Positions 18,603-28,035 are shown, counted from the first letter of the stretch. The stretch: DNA of 64,000 nucleotides from an uncultured Pseudomonas sp. (GCF_946886105.1 NZ_CAMPHV010000005.1:62001-126000), one strand, 5' to 3'. The notes: generated by a model from the sequence alone, not told the origin. Program-made: numbers and translations.

Positions 18603-20159
18603 TCAGTTATGACGGATCAAATGATCGAAGGCGCTGAGCGACGCTTTGGCGCCCTCGCCCACGGCGATAACGATCTGTTTGTACGGCACTGTGGTCACGT
18701 CGCCCGCGGCGAAGATCCCGGGCAGCGATGTTTCGCCACGGGCGTCGACGATGATCTCGCCGCGCGGCGACAGCTCGACGGTACCCTTGAGCCAGTCGGA
18801 GTTCGGCAACAGGCCGATCTGCACGAAGATGCCTTCCAGCGCGAGGGTGTGGAACTCGCTGGAGTTGCGGTCCTTGTACACCAGGCCGTTGACCTTCTGG
18901 CCGTCGCCGGTCACTTCGCTGGTCAGGGCGCTGGTGATCACGCTGACATTCGGCAGGCTCATCAGCTTGCGCTGCAGCACCGCATCGGCACGCAGCTGGC
19001 TGTCGAACTCGAGCAAGGTGACATGGGCGACTATGCCCGCCAGATCGATGGCCGCCTCGACGCCTGAGTTGCCGCCGCCGATCACCGCGACGCGCTTGCC
19101 CTTGAACAGCGGGCCGTCGCAGTGCGGGCAGTAGGCCACGCCCTTGCCGCGGTACTCCTGCTCGCCAGGCACGTTCATTTCGCGCCAACGGGCTCCAGTG
19201 GCGAGAATCAAGGTCTTGGCCTTGAGCGACGCGCCGCTCTCGAAGCGTACTTCATGCAGGTCGCCGGCCTCCTTGGCGGGCACGATGGCGCTGGCGCGCT
19301 GCAGGTTCATGATGTCGACGTCGTATTGCTTGACGTGCTCTTCCAAGGCGCGGGCCAGCTTCGGCCCTTCGGTTTCCTGGACCGAGATGAAGTTCTCGAT
19401 GGCCATGGTATCGAGCACCTGGCCGCCGAAACGCTCGGCCGCCACGCCGGTGCGAATACCCTTGCGCGCGGCGTAGATCGCCGCCGCGGCGCCGGCCGGG
19501 CCGCCACCGACCACCAGCACGTCGAACGCCGCTTTGGCGTTGAGCTTATCGGCGTCGCGGGCGCTGGCGCCGGTGTCGATCTTGGCGAGAATCTCTTCCA
19601 CGCCCATCCGGCCCTGGCCGAATAGTTCGCCGTTGAGGTAGATGCTCGGCACCGACATGATCTGCCGCGCTTCGACTTCCGCCTGGAACAGCGCGCCGTC
19701 GATCGCCACATGGCGGATATTCGGGTTGAGCACCGCCATCAGATTCAGCGCCTGCACCACGTCCGGGCAGTTCTGGCAGGACAGCGAGAAATAGGTCTCG
19801 AAACTGAATTGGCCTTCGACGCCTTTGACCTGCTCGATCAACTCGGCCTCGAGCTTGGACGGATGGCCGCCGACCTGCAGCAACGCCAGCACCAAGGAGG
19901 TGAACTCATGGCCCATGGGGATGCCGGCGAAACGCAGGCCGATATCCGCCCCCGGGCGATTCAGCGCGAAGGACGGCGTGCGGCTGTCGCTGCCGTCTTC
20001 GCGCAAGGTGATCTTGTCGGTCAGTCCGACGATGTCGTGCAACAAGGCACTGAGTTCGCGGGATTTATCGCTGTCATCGAGGGACGCGACTATCTCAAAC
20101 GGCTGAGTGACCTTTTCCAGATAGGCCTTCAATTGGCCTTTAAGCGTGGCGTCCAACAT
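18603..20159 (-). CDS. ahpF: Alkyl hydroperoxide reductase subunit F
   Basis: A 518-residue flavoprotein. The N-terminal tandem thioredoxin-fold domain has CQNC; the C-terminal thioredoxin-reductase part has an FAD-binding [10 protein letters not shown] and a redox CPHC. It passes electrons from NADH to AhpC. It lies downstream of ahpC, but 250 bp separate them, with a large palindromic repeat and a terminator hairpin in the gap. Confidence 0.97.
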   Translation of the reverse strand: MLDATLKGQLKAYLEKVTQPFEIVASLDDSDKSRELSALLHDIVGLTDKITLREDGSDSRTPSFALNRPGADIGLRFAGIPMGHEFTSLVLALLQVGGHPSKLEAELIEQVKGVEGQFSFETYFSLSCQNCPDVVQALNLMAVLNPNIRHVAIDGALFQAEVEARQIMSVPSIYLNGELFGQGRMGVEEILAKIDTGASARDADKLNAKAAFDVLVVGGGPAGAAAAIYAARKGIRTGVAAERFGGQVLDTMAIENFISVQETEGPKLARALEEHVKQYDVDIMNLQRASAIVPAKEAGDLHEVRFESGASLKAKTLILATGARWREMNVPGEQEYRGKGVAYCPHCDGPLFKGKRVAVIGGGNSGVEAAIDLAGIVAHVTLLEFDSQLRADAVLQRKLMSLPNVSVITSALTSEVTGDGQKVNGLVYKDRNSSEFHTLALEGIFVQIGLLPNSDWLKGTVELSPRGEIIVDARGETSLPGIFAAGDVTTVPYKQIVIAVGEGAKASLSAFDHLIRHN

Positions 20160-20192
20160 GATGCAGGTATCCCTTTGACAAAATTCAGGAAC

Positions 20193-20223
20193 AAAAACGC
20201 CCGAGCGGATCGCGCCCGGGCGT
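20193..20223 (-). terminator. Hairpin terminator or attenuator between ahpC and ahpF
   Basis: On the minus strand, ACGCCCG pairs with CGGGCGT and is followed by TTTTTG, only 34 bp before the ahpF start. It may let ahpC RNA end before ahpF and so lower the F:C ratio. Confidence 0.6.
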
Positions 20224-20270
20224 CCGGCACTGGAGGGCTGGGTAACAGCCCTTAAGCACGTTTAGCAGCA

Positions 20271-20408
20271 AAACGGAGTGGAAAGCGTCGCGAGCGAAAC
20301 GCTGGCAAGGCGGGATCAGGCGAGGAAGCGGAGTGTACGACTGTACATGAGCATTCCGAGTCTGATCCCAACGCCGCCAGCGTGAGCGCAGCAGCTTTGC
20401 GACCGTTT
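20271..20408. repeat. MITE-like long palindrome, diverged copy, between ahpC and ahpF
   Basis: About 138 bp that folds on itself: arms contain CGCTGGC/GCCAGCG and GGGATCAG/CTGATCCC. The centre (GGCGAGGAAGCG...ATGAGCATTCCGAG) is shared with the element at 51539-51671. Its right end abuts the ahpC stop codon. It carries no coding frame of its own. Confidence 0.65.
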
Positions 20409-20409
20409 T

Positions 20410-20967
20410 TTAGATTTTGCCGACCAGATCCAGAGACGGCGCCAAAGTCGCCTCGCCTTCTTTCCACTTGGCCGGGCAGACTTCACCCGGATGAGCGGCG
20501 GTGTACTGAGCGGCTTTCAGCTTGCGCAGGGTTTCCGATACGTCGCGGGCGATTTCGTTGGAGTGGATTTCCACGGTCTTGATCACGCCTTCCGGGTTGA
20601 TCAGGAAGGTGCCGCGCAGCGCCAGGCCTTCTTCCTCGATATGCACGCCGAAAGCGCGGGTCAGTGCGTGGGTTGGGTCGCCGACCAGCGGGAACTGAGC
20701 CTTGCTGACAGCCGGGGAAGTCTCGTGCCAGACCTTGTGCGAGAAATGGGTGTCGGTGGTGACGATATAGACTTCGGCGCCCGCCTTCTGGAACTCGCCG
20801 TAGTTGTTGGCAGCGTCTTCGATCTCGGTCGGGCAGTTGAAGGTGAAGGCGGCCGGCATGAAGATCAGCACCGACCACTTGCCCTTCAGGGACTGCTCGG
20901 TGACTTCGATGAACTTGCCGTTGTGGAAGGCGTTGGCTTTGAAAGGTTGAACGGTGCTGTTGATCAT
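20410..20967 (-). CDS. ahpC: Alkyl hydroperoxide reductase subunit C (peroxiredoxin)
   Basis: A 185-residue typical 2-Cys peroxiredoxin. The peroxidatic cysteine is in FTFNCPTE and the resolving cysteine in GEVCPAKW. It reduces hydrogen peroxide and organic peroxides with AhpF as reductant. Upstream, at 21048-21085, lies an imperfect GATTGAA...TTCAATC repeat that could be part of an OxyR site, but it does not clearly match the consensus. Confidence 0.97.
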   Translation of the reverse strand: MINSTVQPFKANAFHNGKFIEVTEQSLKGKWSVLIFMPAAFTFNCPTEIEDAANNYGEFQKAGAEVYIVTTDTHFSHKVWHETSPAVSKAQFPLVGDPTHALTRAFGVHIEEEGLALRGTFLINPEGVIKTVEIHSNEIARDVSETLRKLKAAQYTAAHPGEVCPAKWKEGEATLAPSLDLVGKI

Positions 20968-21147
20968 TGAGCGACTCCTCAGGGGTGATTTAATTGAGTG
21001 ATTGAATTCGACCCGGAGAAGACTACCCGCCTATGTACGAAACACCTTATTGATTGAAGCCATGGGTTTGATTGGCTGATTCAATCGAACCCACAACAAA
21101 ATTTTAAAAAACAAAGACTTAATTCAGATCGTAATTGTAGGAACCTG

Positions 21148-21202
21148 GGGGACGCCTAGTTGGGAACGCCTAGTTGCGGACGCCTAGTCGGAAGCGCCCA
21201 GT
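21148..21202. repeat. Four 14-bp tandem repeats
   Basis: Units containing GACGCCTAGT or close variants start at 21151, 21165, 21179 and 21193, a constant 14-bp step. The last unit is the most diverged. They lie upstream of ahpC and are noncoding. Confidence 0.75.
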
Positions 21203-21203
21203 C

Positions 21204-21244
21204 CTTGCTGGCGATCTTTATAGGTCAAAAGCATCGCCAGCAAG
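21204..21244. repeat. Intergenic hairpin repeat (AAGCTGGCTCCTAC type)
   Basis: A perfect 12-bp stem, CTTGCTGGCGAT/ATCGCCAGCAAG, is followed by AAGCTGGCTCCTAC. A partial copy of this sequence recurs near 35849-35872, so it belongs to a dispersed repeat family. Confidence 0.65.
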
Positions 21245-21260
21245 CTGGCTCCTACATTTA

Positions 21261-21400
21261 GCAGGCCGTTGAAAAACGTAGGCGAGGCAGGCAAGACAAG
21301 GCAAAAACGGCCGAAAAGCGGAGTTTACTGGTGTAAATGAGCATTTTGAGGCCGTTTTTAACGCAGTATTGCCAACGCAGGTAGTTTTTCAACGGCCTGC
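21261..21400. mobile_element. 140-bp MITE-like element with 17-bp inverted ends
   Basis: The ends GCAGGCCGTTGAAAAAC and its exact reverse complement bound a noncoding palindromic interior (AGCATTTTGAGGCCGTTTTT...). The same ends occur at 51539-51671. Its size, inverted ends and lack of a gene fit a non-autonomous element mobilised in trans. Confidence 0.7.
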
Positions 21401-21413
21401 TAGAGATGGCGTA

Positions 21414-22394
21414 TCAGCTCAAGCTATCGTCGATCACCAGCACCAGCTTGCCGTCGACCTGATTGCTCGCCAGCGCGGCGAAGGCCGCTTCCGCGTCTTC
21501 GACCGCGAAGCGCTGCTGCAATTGGGGTTTGAGGCGGCCCTCGGCGAACAACGGCCACACCTGCTGCTGCAGATCGCGCAGCAGATCGGCCTTGAACTGG
21601 TCGTCGCGGTTGCGCAGGGTCGAGCCGATCAGTTGCACGCGTTTGCTCAGCAGCACGCCCATATCCAATTCGGCCTGACGCCCGCCCATCAAACCGATAT
21701 TGATCCAACGCCCGTCGAGCCCCAGCAGCGCCAGGTTCAATGCGGCATAGTGGCCGCCCACCGGGTCGAGAATCACATCGAAGGGCGCGAAGTTGCGCAG
21801 GGCCTGCAGATCGTCATCCCGCAGCACGCCGCCCTGAGCACCCAGGGACTCGCAATAGGCCAGCCGCTCGGCCGAACCGACACTGACCCAACACGGATTG
21901 CCGAAGGCTTTGCAGAGCTGGATAGCCGCCGAGCCGACACCGCTTGCGCCGGCATGCAGGAGGACCTTTTCGCCCGGTTTCAGTGCGGCAAGCTGGAATA
22001 GATTGAGCCAGGCCGTGGCATAGACTTCCGGCAGCGCCGCCGCCTCGTGCAGCGAGACACCTTCGGGTATCGGCAAGACGTGCCGCGCATCGACCACCAC
22101 CTCTTCGGCCATACCGCCGCCGGCGAGCAAAGCGCACACCCGGTCACCGACTTTCCAGTCGCAACCGGCGCCGACTTCGCTGATGATTCCGGCGCATTCC
22201 AGGCCCAAGGTCGCGCTGGCGCCGGGTGGCGGCGGATACAAGCCGGCGCGCTGCAACAAATCGGCGCGATTCAGCCCCGCAGCCGCCACGCGAATGCGAA
22301 CTTCGCCCACATCGCAGGCCGGAACCTGTTGCTCCAGCCACTCCACACGCCCTTCAACGCCTTGCAATGCCTTCACGCTGCCTCCATAGTGCAT
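21414..22394 (-). CDS. NAD(P)H quinone oxidoreductase (PIG3-like, zinc-free MDR family)
   Basis: A 326-residue medium-chain reductase. It shows GLNRADLLQRAGLYPPPPGAS, the N-terminal catalytic-domain signature (given here with a 21st residue split off as GLNRADLL and PPPPG), and the cofactor loop LLHAGASGVGSAAIQL. No structural zinc cysteines are evident. PIG3-type enzymes reduce quinones with NADPH. It is divergent from prc. Confidence 0.85.
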   Translation of the reverse strand: MHYGGSVKALQGVEGRVEWLEQQVPACDVGEVRIRVAAAGLNRADLLQRAGLYPPPPGASATLGLECAGIISEVGAGCDWKVGDRVCALLAGGGMAEEVVVDARHVLPIPEGVSLHEAAALPEVYATAWLNLFQLAALKPGEKVLLHAGASGVGSAAIQLCKAFGNPCWVSVGSAERLAYCESLGAQGGVLRDDDLQALRNFAPFDVILDPVGGHYAALNLALLGLDGRWINIGLMGGRQAELDMGVLLSKRVQLIGSTLRNRDDQFKADLLRDLQQQVWPLFAEGRLKPQLQQRFAVEDAEAAFAALASNQVDGKLVLVIDDSLS

Positions 22395-22468
22395 TTAAAC
22401 GAGCCCCGCACGTGCGCCGGGCTTTTGCATTGCGCCGATGGAACTGGCGCCCTTACAGACGGCCTAAT

Positions 22469-24583
22469 ATGCGTTATCAATTGCCTGTACGTCGAATCGG
22501 TGTGAAACGTCCCCTGCTCAGCACCCTCCTCGCCCTTAGCCTCAGCCTAGGCGCTTCGCCGCTCTACGCGAAAGCCACCACCCCCGATCCCTGGGAATAT
22601 CTGCAGCCCACGCGCGAGCAGGTGATCGCCAGCCTCAATGTGGTCGAGCTGCTCAATCGCCACCACTACAACAAGCCGCCGCTGAACGATGAGCGTTCGA
22701 ACAAGATCTATCAGGGCTACCTGAAGATGCTCGACCCCTCGCGCAGCTACTTCACCGCGGGCGATATCGCTGAATTCGACCAGTGGCGCGATCAATTCGA
22801 TGACTTGCTGAAGAATGGCGAATTGCAGCCGGGCTTCCTGATCTACAAACGCCACCTCGAGCGCCTGCAAGGCCGCCTGCAATTCGCCTTGAACATGCTC
22901 GAACAAGGCATCGACAAGTTCGACTTCAGCGTCGACGAAAGCTTGTTGATCGATCGCGAAAACGCCCCTTGGGTCGCCGATACCGCCGCCCTCGACGATC
23001 TCTGGCGCAAGCGGGTGAAGGACGAAGTGCTGCGCCTGAAAATCGCCGGCAAAGAACCCAAGGCGATTCAGGAACTGCTGATCAAGCGCTACAAGAATCA
23101 GCTGTCGCGCCTGCAGCAAACCCGCGGCGAAGACATCTTCCAGTCGTATATCAACGCCTTTGCGATGTCCTACGACCCTCACACCACCTATCTGTCGCCG
23201 GATAACGCGGAAAATTTCGACATCAACATGAGCCTGTCGCTGGAAGGTATCGGCGCCGTGCTGCAAAGCGACAACGAACACGTCAAGGTGGTGCGTCTGG
23301 TACCCGCCGGCCCTGCCGAAAAGAGCAAGCAGATCGCCCCGGCGGACAAGATCGTCGGGGTTGCCCAGGGCAACGACGAAATGGTCGACGTAATCGGCTG
23401 GCGTCTGGACGAAGTGGTCAAACTGATTCGCGGCCCGAAAGGTTCGCTAGTGCGCCTGGAAGTGATTCCGGCGAGCAACGCGCCGAACGACCAGACCAGC
23501 AAAGTGGTCAACATCACCCGCGAAGCGGTCAAGCTGGAGGAGCAAGCGGCGAAGAAATCCGTGCTGGAGCTCAACCACCAGGGCCGCGACTACAAGCTGG
23601 GGATTATCGAGATACCGGCGTTCTACCTGGACTTCAAAGCGTTCCGCGCCGGCGACCCGAACTACACCAGCACCACCCGCGACGTGAAACGCCTGCTCAC
23701 CGAGCTGCAGAAGGAAAAAGTCGACGGCGTGGTCATCGACTTGCGCAACAATGGCGGCGGTTCGCTGCAGGAAGCCACCGAGTTGACCGGACTGTTCATC
23801 GATCAGGGGCCGACCGTGCTGGTGCGCAACAGCGACGGCCGCGTCGACGTACTGGCCGACGAAAACAGCGGGGTCTTCTACAAGGGACCGCTGGCGGTGC
23901 TGGTCAACCGCCTGTCCGCCTCGGCTTCGGAGATTTTCGCCGGCGCCATGCAGGACTATCACCGAGCCCTGATCCTCGGCGGACAGACCTTCGGCAAAGG
24001 CACGGTGCAAACCATTCAGCCGCTCAACCACGGCGAACTGAAGCTGACCCTGGCCAAGTTCTACCGCGTTTCCGGACAGAGCACCCAGCACCAGGGGGTG
24101 ATCCCGGATATCCAATACCCCGACGTGATGGATACCAAGGAAATCGGCGAAAGCGCATTGCCCGAAGCCATGCCCTGGGACAGCATCAAGCCGGCGATCA
24201 AACCGGAGCTGGACCCGATCAAGCCGTTCCTGGTCGAGCTGCAAGCGCGCTACGAGAACCGCACGGCGAAAAACCCGGACTTCACCTTCACCCGCGACCA
24301 GCTGACCCTGGCGCAGAAGTTGATGGCCGAAACCAGCGTCAGCCTCAACGAAACCAAGCGTCGCGCGCAGCAGAGCGATATCGAAGCCCAGCAACTGGTG
24401 ATCGAGAACAGCCGCCGCAAGGCCAAGGGCGAAGACCTGCTCAGCAAACTCGAGGAAGAGGACGAAGACACGGCGCCGAGCGAACCGAAGAAGACCAAGC
24501 CGGAAGACGACGCCTTCCTCGCCGAAAGCGGACACATCCTGATCGATTACCTCGGGCTGAGTTCCAGGCTGGCCAAGCAATAA
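22469..24583 (+). CDS. prc: Tail-specific (C-terminal processing) periplasmic protease
   Basis: A 704-residue S41 protease. The ATG at 22469 begins a basic leader and signal peptide ending near LYAKATTP. A PDZ domain lies around residues 225-320, and the catalytic dyad is S485 (in LSASASEIF) and K510 (in TFGKGTVQ). In Pseudomonas this enzyme (Prc/AlgO) degrades envelope proteins with exposed tails, including substrates of the alginate control pathway. It is followed by a strong terminator, so it is a single-gene unit. Confidence 0.96.
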   Translation: MRYQLPVRRIGVKRPLLSTLLALSLSLGASPLYAKATTPDPWEYLQPTREQVIASLNVVELLNRHHYNKPPLNDERSNKIYQGYLKMLDPSRSYFTAGDIAEFDQWRDQFDDLLKNGELQPGFLIYKRHLERLQGRLQFALNMLEQGIDKFDFSVDESLLIDRENAPWVADTAALDDLWRKRVKDEVLRLKIAGKEPKAIQELLIKRYKNQLSRLQQTRGEDIFQSYINAFAMSYDPHTTYLSPDNAENFDINMSLSLEGIGAVLQSDNEHVKVVRLVPAGPAEKSKQIAPADKIVGVAQGNDEMVDVIGWRLDEVVKLIRGPKGSLVRLEVIPASNAPNDQTSKVVNITREAVKLEEQAAKKSVLELNHQGRDYKLGIIEIPAFYLDFKAFRAGDPNYTSTTRDVKRLLTELQKEKVDGVVIDLRNNGGGSLQEATELTGLFIDQGPTVLVRNSDGRVDVLADENSGVFYKGPLAVLVNRLSASASEIFAGAMQDYHRALILGGQTFGKGTVQTIQPLNHGELKLTLAKFYRVSGQSTQHQGVIPDIQYPDVMDTKEIGESALPEAMPWDSIKPAIKPELDPIKPFLVELQARYENRTAKNPDFTFTRDQLTLAQKLMAETSVSLNETKRRAQQSDIEAQQLVIENSRRKAKGEDLLSKLEEEDEDTAPSEPKKTKPEDDAFLAESGHILIDYLGLSSRLAKQ

Positions 24584-24635
24584 ACGGGAGCCGGCACGGA
24601 CGTCATCAAACAGTCATCAAACTGTCGTGAAATGC

Positions 24636-24666
24636 AGGGGCTGATAGCAATCAGCCCCTTTTTTTT
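24636..24666 (+). terminator. Rho-independent terminator of prc
   Basis: The stem AGGGGCTGA/TCAGCCCCT with a 6-base loop is followed by eight T residues. Confidence 0.93.
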
Positions 24667-24680
24667 ACGGATACTCAGCC

Positions 24681-26177
24681 ATGACCGTCACCGAGCAGTT
24701 GAGCGCGCTGAATCATATTCTTGCTCACGGCGACCTACACAGCCTGTTTCAACCGATCGTCTGCCTCTCCGAGCGACGCATCCTCGGCTATGAAGCCCTG
24801 ACCCGCGGCCCATCCAACAGCCCCCTGCATTCGCCCCTGACGCTGTTCGCCGTGGCCCGCCACGCCGGGCGCTTGAGCGAGCTGGAAGTGGCCTGCCGCC
24901 GCAATGCCTGCCGGCGTTTCAGCGAACTGAAACTACAGGGCAAACTGTTTCTCAACGTATCGCCGGACTCCCTGCTCGAACCCGGGCACCAGCCGGGACG
25001 CACCCTGCAATTGCTGCAGACCTATGGCATCCCGCCCAGCCAGGTGGTGATCGAGCTGACCGAACAATCGCCGACCCACGACTTCGCCTTGCTCGACACC
25101 GCCCTGCACCACTACCGCGCCATGGGCTTTTCGATTGCCCTGGACGACCTCGGCGCCGGCTATTCGAGCCTGCGTCTCTGGTCCGAGTTACGCCCGGACT
25201 ATGTGAAGATCGACCGTCATTTCATCGACGGCATCCATCAGGACCTGGTCAAGCGCGAGTTCGTCGACTCCATCCTGAAAATGGCCAAGGCCTCGCGCGC
25301 CCAGGTCATCGCCGAAGGTATCGAGCTGGAGGACGAGCTCAGGGTGCTGGCGGAAATGGGCATCGACCTGCTGCAGGGCTATTTGCTCAGCCGCCCGCAG
25401 GAACAACCGCCAACCGACGCTTATCAGCTATTACCGAAGTACAGCGCCAACCCCACACCTCTGAGCGACGGCAGCGGCGACCTCGGCGCCCTGCTCAATA
25501 ACCAACCCGCGGTGGGCGTGCAAACGCCGATCGCCGAAGTGCTGGAAGCCTTTCGCGCCCAGGCCAACCTGAATTCCCTGGCGGTCCTCAACGAGCAGCA
25601 GCAACCGGTGGGCATCGTGCACCGTCACTCTCTTTCCGAGGCCCTGCTCAAGCCCTTCGCGGCCGACCTGTTCGCGCGCAAACCGATCAGCCGCCTGATG
25701 AGCGAGGACTTTCTCGCCGTCGAACAATGCCAATCGCTGCAGAAAGTCAGCCGCCTGCTGACCAGTCGCGCGCGCCAACGTATCGAGGAGGACTTCATCG
25801 TCACCGACGATGGCCGCTATCAGGGCATGGGCCGGGTGATAGACGTGCTGAAATTGATCACCGAGCTGAAAATCCAGCAGGCCCGCTATGCCAACCCGCT
25901 GACCCTGCTCCCCGGCAATGTGCCGATCCAGCAATGCCTGAGCCGCCTGTTGCAGCAGAATCGCGAAGCGGTGATCTGCTACGTGGATATCGACAGCTTC
26001 AAGCCGTACAACGACATCAAGGGATTTCACTGTTTGAATTTTTTTGACGTACCTCGCCCTTCGTCTACCCAAGACAGTGAGCAAGGGGCAATCCACGACA
26101 GCTCAGTACAGGCCAAGATCACGATAGATTTTTACCCCTCCTCATCCGCGTGCGATGAAGCCTCATCTGAAAAATAG
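24681..26177 (+). pseudogene. EAL-CBS-GGDEF cyclic-di-GMP protein, 5' part, interrupted by insertion
   Basis: The first 445 codons belong to the host gene. An EAL phosphodiesterase domain (residues about 15-245) has YEALTRGP, FLNVSPDSL, IELTEQSP, DDLGAGYSSL, KIDRHF and AEGIE, so it may still be active. A CBS pair follows (about 270-390), then the start of the GGDEF domain. The domain breaks at DIDSFKPYND (ends 26015). From 26016 the frame continues into the insert for 53 codons and stops at 26177, adding a foreign tail. The lost half lies at 34070-34495. The joined gene would encode 586 residues. Confidence 0.9.
26009..26015. repeat. Left junction core (attL-like)
   Basis: CAACGAC at the left edge of the insert. 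It is preceded by chromosomal AAGCCGTA and followed by element sequence ATCAAGGG. The base two positions before the core is A here but T at the other two junctions, so strand exchange occurred to the right of it. Confidence 0.75.
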
Positions 26178-26214
26178 AGACCGCCCAATAGCGGCATATA
26201 GACATCACGACTAG

Positions 26215-26256
26215 CCTCAGTTACGGTTCAGCCTACCGATTGACCCTCAGTAACGG
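26215..26256. promoter_or_regulatory. Repeated CCTCAGTTACGG motif before the nuclease gene (copy 1)
   Basis: CCTCAGTTACGG (26215-26226) recurs as CCTCAGTAACGG (26245-26256), 30 bp apart, about three helical turns. The pair straddles the possible TTG start. It may be a repressor site or a leader element; function is inferred. The same pair lies at 30242-30283 in copy 2. Confidence 0.35.
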
Positions 26257-26269
26257 ACTACACGTCGCT

Positions 26270-27514
26270 ATGACGCAGATAATAAATCGTGATGCAGCAG
26301 ATAAGACGAAAGGCTTCCGACTACAAAAGCTTCGTGCCGCAAGGCTCCTTCTTGAAGCAGCCAGCGAAAAATCAAATGTGAATTTCTTCTATGCCGCTAT
26401 TGAAGTAGAGGAAGACGTAACAATAATAAAAACCTCAGATTTTGTTACCGAGCAAATAATAGAAGAAGATAAAAATTACGATCCCGACAGCAATTTCACC
26501 ATATTTACAGACGCCGTTATAAATACTCTTGTAAGTTTCTTTGACATTTACGTAGGCAAATGGCAAAAAAGCCACACAACATTATTTACATTTAACTTCT
26601 ACACAACAACCAACTTCGGAAAAGAGAGAAAAGAAAATCTTTCTGACGGCACAAAAGTAGAATTGCCTAAGGAACCAATCCTTAAGGCACTCCAAGAAAA
26701 GTCAGAGATCACTGACCAAACAGCAGGCGTCATTAAAGCAATATTAATTGCCGAATACAAAAAGCAATACGAAAAAATGGAAGGCAACGGATATTTAAAA
26801 GCCTTAGAAGAGATATCCATTGACGAATTTAAAATATTTTTAAAAAAGATTACTTGGCTATCTGGCCAAGAAGACGAGACAACTCTTCAGGGAATAGTAG
26901 AAAAGTTAATCAAAGAAAGTAATTACTACCAAATTAGCATGAGTGGCAAAGAGCAACTAATACTCGCCAAAATACTAGATAAAATCGATGAGAAACAAAA
27001 CTTCAAGGACTATGCAGAACGCTTTATAAACTCAGCAGAGGTACAGCTCATCTTCAAGATGGCCGAATCTGAAGTTAATGAAGCCTTACTCGACCCGATC
27101 TGGAAAGATCTACACGAATTATCTTTAACAATAACAGACAAACGAAATCTCGAAGAAAAAATACTAGATGTTTGTCCAACCTATCCAAGCTCAAAAATCT
27201 CAACTCTTGCGAGAAAGGCTTGCAACTCAAAGACAGAAGAAGACGCGAGTAACAAAAGTTTCTTATCATTAAAATATAGAGTTTTTGAGGCATGCGATGA
27301 TCATTTTTTTGATCATGAAAAACTGAAGCATGGCGTTGACAGCAAATCAATCGATACCACTATAAAAGCCTTACAGGAAAAAGCCGCTAACTCAGTTGAA
27401 GAACTAAAGAAAGACTACACCTATACCATATCGAACAGAGAAACCGTCAACAGCATAGTGCTCAACCTAATAGACTCATGTTTTATTAGTCTCGACGAGG
27501 AAAAATCCGAATGA
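26270..27514 (+). CDS. Predicted Cap4-like nuclease / ABC-3C effector (LmuA/DdmA-like), copy 1
   Basis: A 414-residue protein from the ATG at 26270; a TTG at 26240 would add 10 residues, and neither start has a clear ribosome-binding site. The N-terminal part (about 1-130) fits a PD-(D/E)XK fold of the Cap4/DUF4297 type: KGFRLQKLRAARLLLE, then acidic AIEVEED, then EEDKNYD, which contains an E-x-K. The C-terminal part is helical and probably contacts the ATPase complex. It is first in an operon with the middle protein and SMC-like ATPase. The nuclease role is inferred from motifs and gene order and rests on weak similarity. Confidence 0.7.
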   Translation: MTQIINRDAADKTKGFRLQKLRAARLLLEAASEKSNVNFFYAAIEVEEDVTIIKTSDFVTEQIIEEDKNYDPDSNFTIFTDAVINTLVSFFDIYVGKWQKSHTTLFTFNFYTTTNFGKERKENLSDGTKVELPKEPILKALQEKSEITDQTAGVIKAILIAEYKKQYEKMEGNGYLKALEEISIDEFKIFLKKITWLSGQEDETTLQGIVEKLIKESNYYQISMSGKEQLILAKILDKIDEKQNFKDYAERFINSAEVQLIFKMAESEVNEALLDPIWKDLHELSLTITDKRNLEEKILDVCPTYPSSKISTLARKACNSKTEEDASNKSFLSLKYRVFEACDDHFFDHEKLKHGVDSKSIDTTIKALQEKAANSVEELKKDYTYTISNRETVNSIVLNLIDSCFISLDEEKSE

Positions 27515-28035
27515 ACGAGGCTGCCAAAAAAAACCTGATGTTTATTTCGTCAGATGACTTTTACCTAATAACTTACTCGACCATTATAATCCTTGACTGC
27601 CTTGGCTGCACAAAGGAAAGAGAATTCAAAGATTATAGAAAGATCCCATTTATAATCGAGCTAATAAATAACAAAAGAAACATAGCAATACTAGAAGCAA
27701 CTCCTTTAGAAAAACTGCACAAAAGCGACAGAGACTATCTTTTTCAAAGCTATACCAATGGGTTGGCCAAAAGAAGTGAAACCTTAAAAATATTATTCAC
27801 CCTCGAAAAGAAAGGCTATATAAGCCTTCAACAAGGAAGCATAGACCCCCTAGTCAATATAACCTTGAAAAAAGAAAATCTACCTAAAGATTTTTTATCA
27901 AAGAAAATCTTCGACACCGAATACCAGAACTGCCAAAAGTTTAAAAAAATAATCCAAAGAAGCACTACACTTACTCTTGATACCTTTCTCAGCAAAACAT
28001 ACAGGGATAGAGGCGTAAAAATATGGGAAGTTTAA
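27511..28035 (+). CDS. ABC-3C middle component (LmuC/DdmB-like), copy 1
   Basis: A 174-residue protein that starts inside the nuclease stop (ATGA overlap) and overlaps the ATPase gene by 13 bp, so the three are translationally coupled. It has no membrane helix or catalytic motif. The segment KRSETLKILFTLEKKGYISLQ resembles a winged-helix unit (given here as KRSETLKILFTLEKKG plus YISLQ). In ABC-3C and Lamassu systems the small second gene bridges effector and ATPase; this role is inferred from position and size. Confidence 0.65.
   Translation: MNEAAKKNLMFISSDDFYLITYSTIIILDCLGCTKEREFKDYRKIPFIIELINNKRNIAILEATPLEKLHKSDRDYLFQSYTNGLAKRSETLKILFTLEKKGYISLQQGSIDPLVNITLKKENLPKDFLSKKIFDTEYQNCQKFKKIIQRSTTLTLDTFLSKTYRDRGVKIWEV

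Noticed and set aside
21048..21085. OxyR binding site upstream of ahpC
   Set aside because: There is an imperfect GATTGAA/TTCAATC repeat, but the ATAG-N7-CTAT spacing of OxyR sites is not seen, so it was not listed as a site.
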